From NCBI RefSeq assembly GCF_019753045.1, contig NZ_JAIELN010000005.1:248001-312000 (forward strand): a DNA stretch of 64,000 nucleotides, read 5' to 3'. Shown one piece after another: positions 16,770 to 25,066 of the stretch (the first letter of the stretch is position 1; every line of letters starts with the position of its first letter). Source of the DNA: Hyphomicrobium sp. (GTDB lineage: Bacteria; Pseudomonadota; Alphaproteobacteria; Rhizobiales; Hyphomicrobiaceae). The notes under the pieces were generated by a model. It did not search any database, was not told the DNA's origin, and worked only from the letters and a program-made list of their open reading frames with translations. The position numbers and the translations under genes are program-made.

Positions 16770-18745
16770 TCCGCGGGTACCGCAATAGGTTGACGCGACC
16801 TCGACGGCGCGCCGACACGCAAGCGCCGGTCAGACAGCGAGATGCCGCCACCGATAAACATGATCAACGCGCCGAGCCAAATGAAGCGTACGAGCGGGTT
16901 GAAATAAGCTCTGACCGCGTAGCCGCCGTTCGGTTGCGGATCGCCGATGACGAGGTAGAGATCGCCGCGCCACGCGGCAAGAATGCCGGACTCGGTCGTC
17001 GTCTGCGGCGGGGCATCGTAGAGCCGCTTCGAGGGCGTGAGCCGCGCCACCGTTTCGCCGCCGCGCTTCACATTGAAATCGGCGATGTCTTCGACGTAGT
17101 TCGGCCCGCGGGCCCGCTCGAGACCGACGAACGTCACGTCATAGCCGTTGACCGTGATCTGCTCGCCCGGCTTCATGGCCTGTATGTGTTCTTCGCGGTA
17201 GGCGCTCGTCGCGACGATGCCGACCACGAGCATGCCGATCCCGAAATGCGCCAAGAGGGTGCCGTATGCGGAACGCGGCAGGTTTCGCGCACGGCGAATG
17301 ATTTCATCCGATTTTGCCGAGCCGAACTTCACTCTGTTCGCCCACTCGACGATTGCGCCAGCCATAACGTAGACGCCGAGCGCGATCCCGAACGGTGCGA
17401 GCCAAGGTCCCCGATACTCGGCGGCGAATACGGCAACGAGAGCCACGAGAGCCGCACCGAATGCAAACGCCAAACGTTGCATCGCTCCCGCGAAATCACC
17501 GCGCTTCCAGGCCAACATCGGCCCGATCGGCAAAGCGACGAGCAGCGGTATCATCAACGGTCCGAAGGTCATGTTGAAGAACGGCGGGCCAACGGAAATT
17601 TTCTCGCCCGTCAGTCCTTCGAGCGCCATCGGATAGAGCGTGCCGACGAGCACGGTCGCAGCGCCCGTCACGAGCAACAGGTTGTTGAGGACGAGCGATC
17701 CTTCGCGGCTGATCGGCTGGAACAGGCCACCCGCCTGCATGTCCTTGGAGCGCAACGCAAAGAGCGCGAGGCCGCCGCCGGTGAAGAGGACCAGAATGGC
17801 GAGAATGAATACGCCGCGCGCCGGATCGACGGCGAAGGAGTGGACGGATGTCAGCACGCCGGAGCGCACGATGAACGTGCCCATCAGCGACAGCGAGAAC
17901 GTCAGGATCGCGAGCAGCACGGTCCAGATCTTCAGCGCCTCGCGTTTTTCCATGACGAGCGCGGAATGCAGAAGCGCGGTTCCGGCGAGCCACGGCATGA
18001 AGGATGCGTTTTCGACCGGATCCCAGAACCACCAGCCGCCCCAGCCGAGTTCATAATATGCCCACCACGATCCCATCGCGATGCCGATCGTCAGAAACAT
18101 CCAGGCGGCGAGCGTCCACGGCCTCACCCAGCGCGCCCAGGCTGCATCGATGCGGCCTTCGATCAACGCCGCAATCGCAAACGAGAAGGCAATCGAGAAG
18201 CCGACATAGCCCATGTAGAGAAACGGCGGATGGAAGGCGAGCGCCGGGTCCTGAAGGATCGGGTTCAAGCCGCGTCCGTCGGGCGGCGCCGGATCGAGGC
18301 GGGTGAATGGATTGGACGTCAGCAGCGAGAAGAGCAGAAACGCCACCGCGATCGACGCCTGCACGGATAGAACGCGGGCCTTCAGCGTCAGCGGGAGGTT
18401 ATTGCCAAAGAGCGCGACAGCGGCGCCGAAGAGCGCCAGGATCAACACCCAAAGCAGCATCGAGCCTTCGTGATTGCCCCAGACGCCGGCCAATTTGTAA
18501 ATCAGCGGCTTCGTCGAATGGGAGTTTTCAGCAACGTTCAGAACGGAGAAGTCCGACGTCACATAGGCGTGCGTCAGCGCAAAGAAGGCGATGGCGATCA
18601 GGAAGAGTTGCGAAACGGCCGCAGGGTCGGCGACGCGCATCATGCGCTCGTCTTTGAGGTGAGCGCCGATCGCGGGAATGACGACCTGCGCGACGGCAAC
18701 CAGCAAAGCGAGGATCAGCGCGAAATGTCCGAATTCTACGATCAC
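16766..18745 (-). CDS. ccmF: haem lyase subunit CcmF
   Basis: A 659-residue integral membrane protein that, with CcmH and CcmI, forms the complex ligating haem to apocytochrome c. It has more than a dozen hydrophobic segments and the tryptophan-rich haem-handling signature GWGGWWFWDPVENASFMPW near residue 235. A large periplasmic loop lies near the C-terminus. Translation appears to begin at a GTG (18745) with AGAAGGA a few bases upstream; the nearby ATG is out of frame. It starts 11 bases after ccmE and overlaps ccmH by 4 bases. Confidence 0.96.
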   Translation of the reverse strand: MIVEFGHFALILALLVAVAQVVIPAIGAHLKDERMMRVADPAAVSQLFLIAIAFFALTHAYVTSDFSVLNVAENSHSTKPLIYKLAGVWGNHEGSMLLWVLILALFGAAVALFGNNLPLTLKARVLSVQASIAVAFLLFSLLTSNPFTRLDPAPPDGRGLNPILQDPALAFHPPFLYMGYVGFSIAFSFAIAALIEGRIDAAWARWVRPWTLAAWMFLTIGIAMGSWWAYYELGWGGWWFWDPVENASFMPWLAGTALLHSALVMEKREALKIWTVLLAILTFSLSLMGTFIVRSGVLTSVHSFAVDPARGVFILAILVLFTGGGLALFALRSKDMQAGGLFQPISREGSLVLNNLLLVTGAATVLVGTLYPMALEGLTGEKISVGPPFFNMTFGPLMIPLLVALPIGPMLAWKRGDFAGAMQRLAFAFGAALVALVAVFAAEYRGPWLAPFGIALGVYVMAGAIVEWANRVKFGSAKSDEIIRRARNLPRSAYGTLLAHFGIGMLVVGIVATSAYREEHIQAMKPGEQITVNGYDVTFVGLERARGPNYVEDIADFNVKRGGETVARLTPSKRLYDAPPQTTTESGILAAWRGDLYLVIGDPQPNGGYAVRAYFNPLVRFIWLGALIMFIGGGISLSDRRLRVGAPSRSRQPIAVPAE

Positions 18746-18756
18746 GGCATGTCCTT

Positions 18757-19227
18757 CTAAGGCATCCCTGCCTTCACTTGGCCCGGATGGGCGCCCGCGC
18801 CAAGCTTGACGCCTTTCGCTTCCAGCGCATTCGCTACTTCGCGCGGCATGTAATTTTCGTCATGCTTGGCAAGCACGCTATCGGCTTTGAAGCGGCCCTC
18901 GCCATCGAGCATGCCTTCAGCGACCACGCCCTGGCCTTCCTTGAAAAGGTCCGGCAGCACGCCCGTAAATGTAACCGGAATATCGCGCAGCGTATCGGTC
19001 ACTTTGAACGTGATCGTCGTACCCTCGCCGCGAACGACGGAGCCATGCTCCACGAGGCCGCCGAGGCGGATGCGCTGACCCGGCGGGACGCCCTTCTCGA
19101 CGATGTCGCTCGGCGTATGGAAGAATACGATGCTGTCCTTCAACGCGAAGAGCACCAGAACGAGCGCCACGCAGAGCGTTGCGACCCCTCCGCCGATCAG
19201 AACTCCGCGCTTCTGCTTACGTGTCAT
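18757..19227 (-). CDS. ccmE: haem chaperone CcmE
   Basis: A 156-residue membrane-anchored periplasmic haem chaperone. One N-terminal membrane segment (about residues 8-28) is followed by an OB-fold beta domain. The covalent haem-binding motif KHDENYMP is present, with H122 as the haem-attachment residue and Y126 as axial ligand. It receives haem from CcmABCD, which are not in this window, and passes it to CcmF. It lies 18 bases after ccmI and 11 bases before ccmF. Confidence 0.96.
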   Translation of the reverse strand: MTRKQKRGVLIGGGVATLCVALVLVLFALKDSIVFFHTPSDIVEKGVPPGQRIRLGGLVEHGSVVRGEGTTITFKVTDTLRDIPVTFTGVLPDLFKEGQGVVAEGMLDGEGRFKADSVLAKHDENYMPREVANALEAKGVKLGAGAHPGQVKAGMP

Positions 19228-19245
19228 CAGAGACCCTGCATTGCA

Positions 19246-20442
19246 TTAGCTTCCGAGGCCCAGCTGGCGCGCGAGATGCTCGACTTCGGCCAAGCCGTCC
19301 TGGTTGCCTTTGAGGTTGGCGCGGGCATCTGTCAAAGCTTTGATGGCATCATCGCGGCGACCGAGAACTTGATAGGCCCGTATCAATTTTACCCATCCCG
19401 CGGCGTCGTTTCCATCGGACTTGAGACGGGCTGCGAGACTATCGACCATACGCGCTATGAACGCCTGCCGTTCCTCGGGGTTCATTGCCATGACCGCGGC
19501 GGCTTCAGGATTGGCGGCCGGAGGTGGGGATGCTGAGGTTGAAGCGGGGCCGGCGTTGCCGGCTGCTCCCTGATTACCATCGCCTGCCGGTGGACTGCCG
19601 ATCCTGAAGCCGATATTTGCCAGCCGTTCTTCGATGACCTTGCGCCAAGGCGCGTCCGCCGGCGCTTCGGCGATGAGCTTGCGATAATCGGCGGCCGCGT
19701 CAGACACGCGTCCGTCCTGCTCCTTTGCGAGCGCCAGCCAAATGCGCGGCTCAATTGAATGGTCCGGCGCCAAAACAATAATGCGCTCGAGAGCTTTGCG
19801 GGCGTCTTCCGGAACGACGCCGTTCTCGATGTGGATGCGCGCGTTAGCGAAGCCTTGTAGACGCTTCGGGCTTTCGCCGATCAACCGGATGGCATTCTGG
19901 TAGGCGGTCGCGGCATCGGCATACCGTCCCATCGCATAGTAGACGGGTGCGATGACATCCCATCCGGTACCGTCTTCCGGATGGTCTCGCAGCCGCTCTT
20001 CGACTTTGGCGACGAGATCGTTGGGCTTGTTGGCGTCCGACGCTTGCGCGAGGCGCTCGCTCAACGGCTGTGCCGGCATGCCGGGTGCGCCATACGTCAG
20101 ATAAAGGCCCAAGCTTGCAATCGGCAGCGCAATGGCAGTGGCGATGGATACCGGAACGACGAAGCGATTGCGCTCTGGGTCGCGAGCGGGCTTACCGGCT
20201 TTCGGATGGTCCTGCGATACACGCAAAATCCGGCGGCCGATTTCGGTGCGGGCGCTATCAGCTTCCGCAGGGGCGAGAGTACCGCGCGCTTCGTCGGAAT
20301 CGATTTCTTTGAGCTGATCTTTGTAGACGGCGATATCGGGGCCGGCGGAATCCGTTGCCGCCGATGACGGACGCATCAGCGGCCGCGTGATGGCGAGCGT
20401 CACGGCTGCCACTAATCCAGCCACTAGAATCCAGAAAACCAT
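19246..20442 (-). CDS. ccmI: cytochrome c maturation protein CcmI
   Basis: A 398-residue membrane protein with a first membrane segment at residues 1-20, a cytoplasmic loop holding a predicted leucine-zipper region, a second membrane segment at about 110-130, and a large periplasmic domain of TPR-like helices. The periplasmic domain binds apocytochrome c and presents it to the CcmF-CcmH complex. I set the start at MVFWILVAGL, where a membrane helix begins; the longer frame adds 22 unlikely residues. An Ala/Pro-rich linker interrupts the periplasmic part at about 290-320. It is the first gene of the ccmIEFH run. Confidence 0.92.
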   Translation of the reverse strand: MVFWILVAGLVAAVTLAITRPLMRPSSAATDSAGPDIAVYKDQLKEIDSDEARGTLAPAEADSARTEIGRRILRVSQDHPKAGKPARDPERNRFVVPVSIATAIALPIASLGLYLTYGAPGMPAQPLSERLAQASDANKPNDLVAKVEERLRDHPEDGTGWDVIAPVYYAMGRYADAATAYQNAIRLIGESPKRLQGFANARIHIENGVVPEDARKALERIIVLAPDHSIEPRIWLALAKEQDGRVSDAAADYRKLIAEAPADAPWRKVIEERLANIGFRIGSPPAGDGNQGAAGNAGPASTSASPPPAANPEAAAVMAMNPEERQAFIARMVDSLAARLKSDGNDAAGWVKLIRAYQVLGRRDDAIKALTDARANLKGNQDGLAEVEHLARQLGLGS

Positions 20443-20581
20443 CGCTGCGCGATCCTCAAGCTTCGCTGCAGGGAATAGGATCGCATGCCTGCCGAGGCAA
20501 GCCGACAAAGCCTAAGTTAGCCCATCTGTCGCGGACGGGATTAACTTAGCGAAATGAAACGAGTTGGTCCGCTGCAGCGCG

Positions 20582-21061
20582 TCAACCGACGTTCTGCCAC
20601 GTTCCGTCCGAACTCCGGCAGGCAGTGCCATGCATCTTCTGCGGCCGGCCGTCGATGTAAACGGTGTGCGTGTAATCACGGCAATCGGCGACGCCGCGCT
20701 TATAGGGCTTGCTCGGGACGATTTCCCCGTAGTGACCGGTATCGGGATCGCGCCACTGCCGCGGGTTGCCGGACTGGCCGCGCTCGAGGGCGTCATATTC
20801 CGCTTCCTGCGCCAAACGGCGATCGCGTTCGTCGAGGCTTTTGCCGATCTGGCTGCCGACGATACCGCCGATGACAGCACCGCCAATGGTGGCAGCGACC
20901 TTGCCTCCCTCACCCTTGCCGATCGAATTTCCGAGGACACCGCCGGCGATGCTACCGAGAACGAGGCCGGTACTGGTATTGTCCACTCCGCCCTGGCCAT
21001 TGCTGCAGGCGCAAAGCAAGGTGACTGCCAGAAGCGGCAGCGAAAGGCGCGCAGTGCGCAT
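20582..21061 (-). CDS. glycine-zipper outer-membrane lipoprotein (17-kDa antigen/RT0821-like)
   Basis: A small lipoprotein with a signal peptide ending in the lipobox-like LLCAC. A glycine-zipper pair follows (GSIAGGVLGNSIGKGEGG and GGAVIGGIVGSQIG), typical of the surface-antigen 2TM family. The C-terminal domain is rich in Tyr, Asp and Arg and ends with two cysteines (VADCRDYT, GTACRSSDG). Such proteins usually sit in the outer membrane and are often envelope-stress linked. An ATG 12 bases further upstream (21073) is an equally possible start. It stands alone between ccmI and the FeuQ-like kinase gene. Confidence 0.85.
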   Translation of the reverse strand: MRTARLSLPLLAVTLLCACSNGQGGVDNTSTGLVLGSIAGGVLGNSIGKGEGGKVAATIGGAVIGGIVGSQIGKSLDERDRRLAQEAEYDALERGQSGNPRQWRDPDTGHYGEIVPSKPYKRGVADCRDYTHTVYIDGRPQKMHGTACRSSDGTWQNVG

Positions 21062-21225
21062 GGTAAACCCCATTTGTGGCATCCCCCGACACGCCGCTGG
21101 CCCCACCGGCGCGTAGTCCTGCGATATTCGCTAGACCGATATTGCGCCTTCGACAAGGCGGAAATCCACCACAATTCGGGCAAATCCCCACTCCATCCGC
21201 TGTTGCAATGCGGAATCAACGCGCG

Positions 21226-22605
21226 TCAGGCGGCGGGGAGTTCAAGAACAGCTTTCAGGCCGCCGTGCTCGGAGGCATCGAGCCTCAACCGGCCTCGATA
21301 TGACGCCGCAAGATCGGTGACGATCGAAAGTCCCAGCCCCGAGCCGGGTTTGGTCTCATCGAGCCTAAGTCCGCGCTTACCGATCTTGGCTCTTTGCTCC
21401 GCCGAGAGACCCGGGCCATCGTCCTCGACGATCAGGGTGAGCTTTCGCCGGGCGGTCGTCTCCTGACTGTTGACTGTCGCCGTCAGGTAAACCCTGCGCT
21501 TGCCCCACTTGCAGGCGTTGTCGAGAAGGTTGCCCAGCATCTCCTCGAGGTCCTGCTTTTCACCTTGGAACTTGGCACCGGGCTGAACCGCGTAGTCGAT
21601 CGATATGCCTTTTTCCCGATGGATGCGCTCTATCGCTCTGACGACTGGTTCCGCCGTCGTGTCGACCGGCGTGACGCGGCCAATGGTGTTCGTCCTTGCG
21701 GCGATGCGCGCGCGGTCGAGATAATGCGTAATCTGATCGCGCATCAGATGGGCTTGCTCGGCAACCTTCGAGCCGAATGCGCTTTCATCTTCCCGCGCTT
21801 CGTTGGTGATGACTGCGAGCGGGGTTTTCAATGCGTGCGCGAGGTTACCGACCTGCGTTCGGGCGCGGTCGATGATGTCCTGGTTTGAATCGATCAACGC
21901 ATTGAGCTCGGTTTGCAACGGCTCGATCTCGGCCGGCAACTGGCCTTCGAGGCGTTCGACTTGGCCGGAACGGATACTCGCCAGGCCTCGTTCGATCCGG
22001 CGCAATGGCAAAAGACCGAAGCGAACCTGGAAAACGGTCGCCGCCAAAAGACCCAGACCCACAAGCGACAGCGCACTTGTCAGGCGGGCGCGGAATTTGG
22101 CGACGGTTTCCTCGAACCAGTCCATGGGACCGGCGACGATAATCGAATACTTCGTCTTTTCGGGATCGTGACCGGGGGAATCGATGAATTCGAGGATGCG
22201 GATCGTCGAACCGGTCGGGCCGGGGACGTTCATCCATCGTGTCCCAGTGTCGTCGGTCGGGAACTTTCTGTCATAGGGGGACGGCAACATGGCCGTTGCG
22301 AGGGAGGGCGATACGAGCGTGCGGCCGGGAGCGCCGTCAATCGGCCGTATCTGCCAATACCAGCCCGACTGCGTGACTTCGAAAAGGGGCTCATAAAGGT
22401 TCGGCGGGTTGACGGGCTCGTCGCCCATCGTGCTCATGCTGTCGATCGTGATCTGCGTCAGCAGTTTCTTCAACTGGGCGTCGAAGCTCAGCTGCACGTC
22501 ATCCCGATACAGCGCGTAAATGATGTAGCCCGCGAGCGGCAGCGCCAGTAGCGTCCACGCTGCCGAAGTTGCAAAAAGGCGCAGCGCAAGTGAGTTAAGC
22601 CTCAT
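21226..22605 (-). CDS. FeuQ/PhoQ-like sensor histidine kinase
   Basis: A 459-residue kinase with two membrane segments (about residues 10-32 and 180-200) enclosing a periplasmic sensor domain of about 145 residues. A HAMP-like linker is followed by the phospho-acceptor motif NLAHALKTPLAVI, of the HALKTPL type seen in PhoQ/FeuQ kinases. The ATPase domain has the N-box LLDNACKWGKR and EDDGPGLS and GSGLGLSIV. The gene overlaps its regulator by 11 bases. From memory, rhizobial FeuQ has this layout; it controls export and iron-uptake functions there. The ligand in this organism is unknown. Confidence 0.88.
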   Translation of the reverse strand: MRLNSLALRLFATSAAWTLLALPLAGYIIYALYRDDVQLSFDAQLKKLLTQITIDSMSTMGDEPVNPPNLYEPLFEVTQSGWYWQIRPIDGAPGRTLVSPSLATAMLPSPYDRKFPTDDTGTRWMNVPGPTGSTIRILEFIDSPGHDPEKTKYSIIVAGPMDWFEETVAKFRARLTSALSLVGLGLLAATVFQVRFGLLPLRRIERGLASIRSGQVERLEGQLPAEIEPLQTELNALIDSNQDIIDRARTQVGNLAHALKTPLAVITNEAREDESAFGSKVAEQAHLMRDQITHYLDRARIAARTNTIGRVTPVDTTAEPVVRAIERIHREKGISIDYAVQPGAKFQGEKQDLEEMLGNLLDNACKWGKRRVYLTATVNSQETTARRKLTLIVEDDGPGLSAEQRAKIGKRGLRLDETKPGSGLGLSIVTDLAASYRGRLRLDASEHGGLKAVLELPAA

Positions 22606-23266
22606 CCGGTCCTTGGCTCATGCGGTATCCGAGACCGCGGACCGTCTGGATCACGTCGCCGGGAATTTTCTTCCGCAGTCGGCCGATAAATACTTCGATC
22701 GTGTTCGAATCGCGATCAAAATCCTGATCGTAGAGATGTTCGACCAGTTCGGTCCGCGAAACCACGCGGCCGTTGTGGTGCATCAAATAGGCCAGCAGCC
22801 GAAATTCGTGCGAGGTCAACTTGACGGGCAAGCCCTCGCAGGTCACGCGCGCCGATTTGGTGTCGAGACGAACCGGTCCGCATTCGATTTCCGATTTTGC
22901 ATGGCCTGACGCCCGACGGACCTGAGCCCGAACCCGCGCCAGCAACTCTTCCATGTGGAAGGGCTTGGCGAGATAGTCGTCGGCGCCGGCATCCATTCCA
23001 GCGACCTTGTCGCTCCAGCGGTCGCGAGCGGTCAGAATGATGACGGGCATCTTGCGATCGCTGCGCCGCCACTGCTCGAGGACAGAAATGCCATCCATCT
23101 TGGGCAGGCCAATGTCGAGAATGACGATATCATACGGCTCGGTATCGCCGAGGAAGTAGCCTTCCTCTCCGTCTGCTGCCGTATCGACGGCGAAGCCTGC
23201 GTCTTCCAGAGCCGCCGAAAGCTGACGATTCAGGTCCTTGTCATCTTCGACGACGAGCGCTCGCAC
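22595..23266 (-). CDS. FeuP/PhoP-like response regulator
   Basis: A 223-residue OmpR-family regulator. Receiver: ED at 7-8, D51 in VILDIGLPKMDGI, and the lysine of DDYLAKPFHMEELLARV. A winged-helix domain follows from about residue 125, with LTSHEFRLLAYLMHH and the end VRGLGYRM. The run EDDKDLNRQLSAAL and the block ARDRWSDKVAGMDAGADDY closely resemble FeuP of rhizobia as I recall it. It is co-transcribed with the overlapping kinase gene. An exported PepSY-like protein is encoded just upstream, an arrangement often seen with PhoPQ-type systems. Confidence 0.9.
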   Translation of the reverse strand: MRALVVEDDKDLNRQLSAALEDAGFAVDTAADGEEGYFLGDTEPYDIVILDIGLPKMDGISVLEQWRRSDRKMPVIILTARDRWSDKVAGMDAGADDYLAKPFHMEELLARVRAQVRRASGHAKSEIECGPVRLDTKSARVTCEGLPVKLTSHEFRLLAYLMHHNGRVVSRTELVEHLYDQDFDRDSNTIEVFIGRLRKKIPGDVIQTVRGLGYRMSQGPDEA

Positions 23267-23349
23267 GGTAGTCCCCTCCCCCTCCTACAAGACTTGCGGA
23301 CGCTCGGAGATCTCGACGAGAGATTTCCATCCCCGCAACGACGGACCGA

Positions 23350-23643
23350 CTACCGGCCCCTCGCTGTCATAACGGTCGTTCTAAGCTGTCCCGTCGGACT
23401 TCTGATGACCAGACGATAAAAATATCCGGCTTCCGTACGGCACAGCGTGGTCTTTACGAGCTTGCCGATACCATCTGCTGCCAACGAGCGCGATACCTCC
23501 TCGACGGTTATCAGGTTTTCCCGGCGGACAATCTGGCCGGCCATGCCCCAGTCGGTCAGGCAGTCGTCGGCGCGCAAGGCGCCGCACGGCAGTAGTACCA
23601 CTGCCGCTGTCGCCACTGCCACCGCTCTACCCGAATTGACCAT
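23350..23643 (-). CDS. small exported PepSY-like protein
   Basis: A 97-residue protein with a signal peptide ending CGALRA|DD. The mature part ends in YFYRLVIRSPTGQLRTTVMT, which follows the pattern of the C-terminal strand pair of PepSY domains (long aromatic strand, a polar turn, second strand). One cysteine near the start of the mature part and a second at CRTEAG could form a disulfide. I chose the ATG at 23643 because GGAAG lies 7 bases upstream; an ATG two codons earlier is too close to it. It precedes the FeuP-like regulator gene by 83 bases in the same direction. PepSY assignment is tentative. Confidence 0.65.
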   Translation of the reverse strand: MVNSGRAVAVATAAVVLLPCGALRADDCLTDWGMAGQIVRRENLITVEEVSRSLAADGIGKLVKTTLCRTEAGYFYRLVIRSPTGQLRTTVMTARGR

Positions 23644-23734
23644 CCGCATTCTTCCGGAAAACCGACGGTCTAACATAGCGCGTTGAACCGCCGATGAATA
23701 CGGGAGGCCGTTAAGGATGGGCCCCTGATATTAT

Positions 23735-25051
23735 TCAACTCTTTCGTAGGCTGAGGACCGATGACGCCTTGAACCGGCCGTAGATCGCCAGCGCCGTCCC
23801 GAACAAGCCGGCGAGCGCCTGAACGGCGGTCACCGCCTGATTGCCGAAAGTCTGAATGAGATCGGCGGGCAGGCTCACACCGATCGCCGGGGCGATGACG
23901 GGAAGCACGGTCGCCGCGGCGGTAATCAGCGTTCCCCAAAGCGTCCTCGATTGGGCCCACCATTTCGCCGTATCATCGACCATCGGCGCTGTCGTCGCTT
24001 CTTTGCTCATGCTGGATTCTCCTTTTGCGATTTGTGCCGGCTCCAAAAGCCCGCGGGTGATGCCGTCGGCCGCGCCCCAGGATTTTCCGAGGGCCAATGT
24101 CGCGTCGACGCGTTTCAGCCAACCCCGTCCGAAGCGCCAAAAATGCGGGAGCGCCCGGTACCGGGTGCGCCGGATTTCCGCGTAGTCGTCGATCAGATCC
24201 GTCAGTCTTCGGCTGCCAATTGCCGAGAGCGTCTCGGGGCCGATCTCGCCGTCGACAGTCACGTTCACGACCTGCTGCAGCATCCGGGTCGCGGCGCCGA
24301 CGCCGTGGTTTACGGCGGCATCGAAGTGCATCAGCGCCAGCGGCGCCGTGAACGCTGCACACTGAGCAGGATCGAAATACCGGCGGCGATAGATGGCCTC
24401 GACGACGGCATCCGGGATCGACTTCAACTCCGAAATGAGCCGCGGGCGCGAGCCGGCGTCGACCGTCTGGCCTTTGAAGTTGGCGTAGACTTCGAGCGTT
24501 ACGCCGCGATTGGTCGGGCCGCCGGGATCGTACGGATCGTTCGAAAAGCCGCCCTCCATTTCGAGGACGTGGGCGAGCGCCTTCGCGAAGATGCCGTTGT
24601 CGGCCGTCGCGCTTTCAGCCTCGGTTTCAGCGTCCGGCCAGCGGAAGCCGAGAAGGCGCGAGGCATCGAAGGCTGAGACCGTCACCGCGTCGCCCTGGTT
24701 GCCGCCGAGGAGGTAGAGCTTGTTCGCCGCCGAGCCGATCAGAAAGCCGACGTGTCCGGCGGTCGGATCGTCGCCCCGCGCCAAAACGGCGAGCGCGCCA
24801 AAGCGCGGCTCATCGAGACCAATTCCCCAGTCGAGATACGACCGTGCCATGAGCGATCCGGTACCCTGGCATCCGGCCCGCTTCAGCATGGCGCCGGCAA
24901 ACGCGGCGCACCACGGCGTCTCTTCGCTTTCGACCTTTATGTCGCCAGCTTCGCGGAAGTAGCGGAGGATTTCGGAAGAATTCTCCTTGCCCGGAATTTC
25001 GCGCACGCCGAATTCGGCCCACGCGGCCGCGAGCCACGCCGGTTGATCCAT
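23735..25051 (-). CDS. GTA-type lysin: TIGR02594-like peptidase, GH108 muramidase and holin-like tail
   Basis: A 438-residue three-part protein. Residues 1-140 form a TIGR02594/CHAP-like domain with candidate nucleophile C48 in TPWCAAFAG and H100 in TAGHVGFLIG. Residues about 155-330 are a GH108 muramidase domain with the catalytic glutamate E166 in EMEGGFS and PYDPGGPTNRGVTL. The C-terminal 90 residues contain a membrane segment with a PVIAPAIGVSLP core and a second hydrophobic stretch, as in GTA holins. Its place directly downstream of the megatron gene, 15 bases apart, fits cell-lysis duty. Fusion of lysin and holin in one chain is unusual. No frameshift is visible. Confidence 0.85.
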   Translation of the reverse strand: MDQPAWLAAAWAEFGVREIPGKENSSEILRYFREAGDIKVESEETPWCAAFAGAMLKRAGCQGTGSLMARSYLDWGIGLDEPRFGALAVLARGDDPTAGHVGFLIGSAANKLYLLGGNQGDAVTVSAFDASRLLGFRWPDAETEAESATADNGIFAKALAHVLEMEGGFSNDPYDPGGPTNRGVTLEVYANFKGQTVDAGSRPRLISELKSIPDAVVEAIYRRRYFDPAQCAAFTAPLALMHFDAAVNHGVGAATRMLQQVVNVTVDGEIGPETLSAIGSRRLTDLIDDYAEIRRTRYRALPHFWRFGRGWLKRVDATLALGKSWGAADGITRGLLEPAQIAKGESSMSKEATTAPMVDDTAKWWAQSRTLWGTLITAAATVLPVIAPAIGVSLPADLIQTFGNQAVTAVQALAGLFGTALAIYGRFKASSVLSLRKS

Positions 25052-25066
25052 ATGCTTTTCGCCTTG

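Noticed and set aside
16790-18370. 526-codon plus-strand frame
   Set aside because: Antisense to ccmF; extreme Arg/Glu/His content without any domain.
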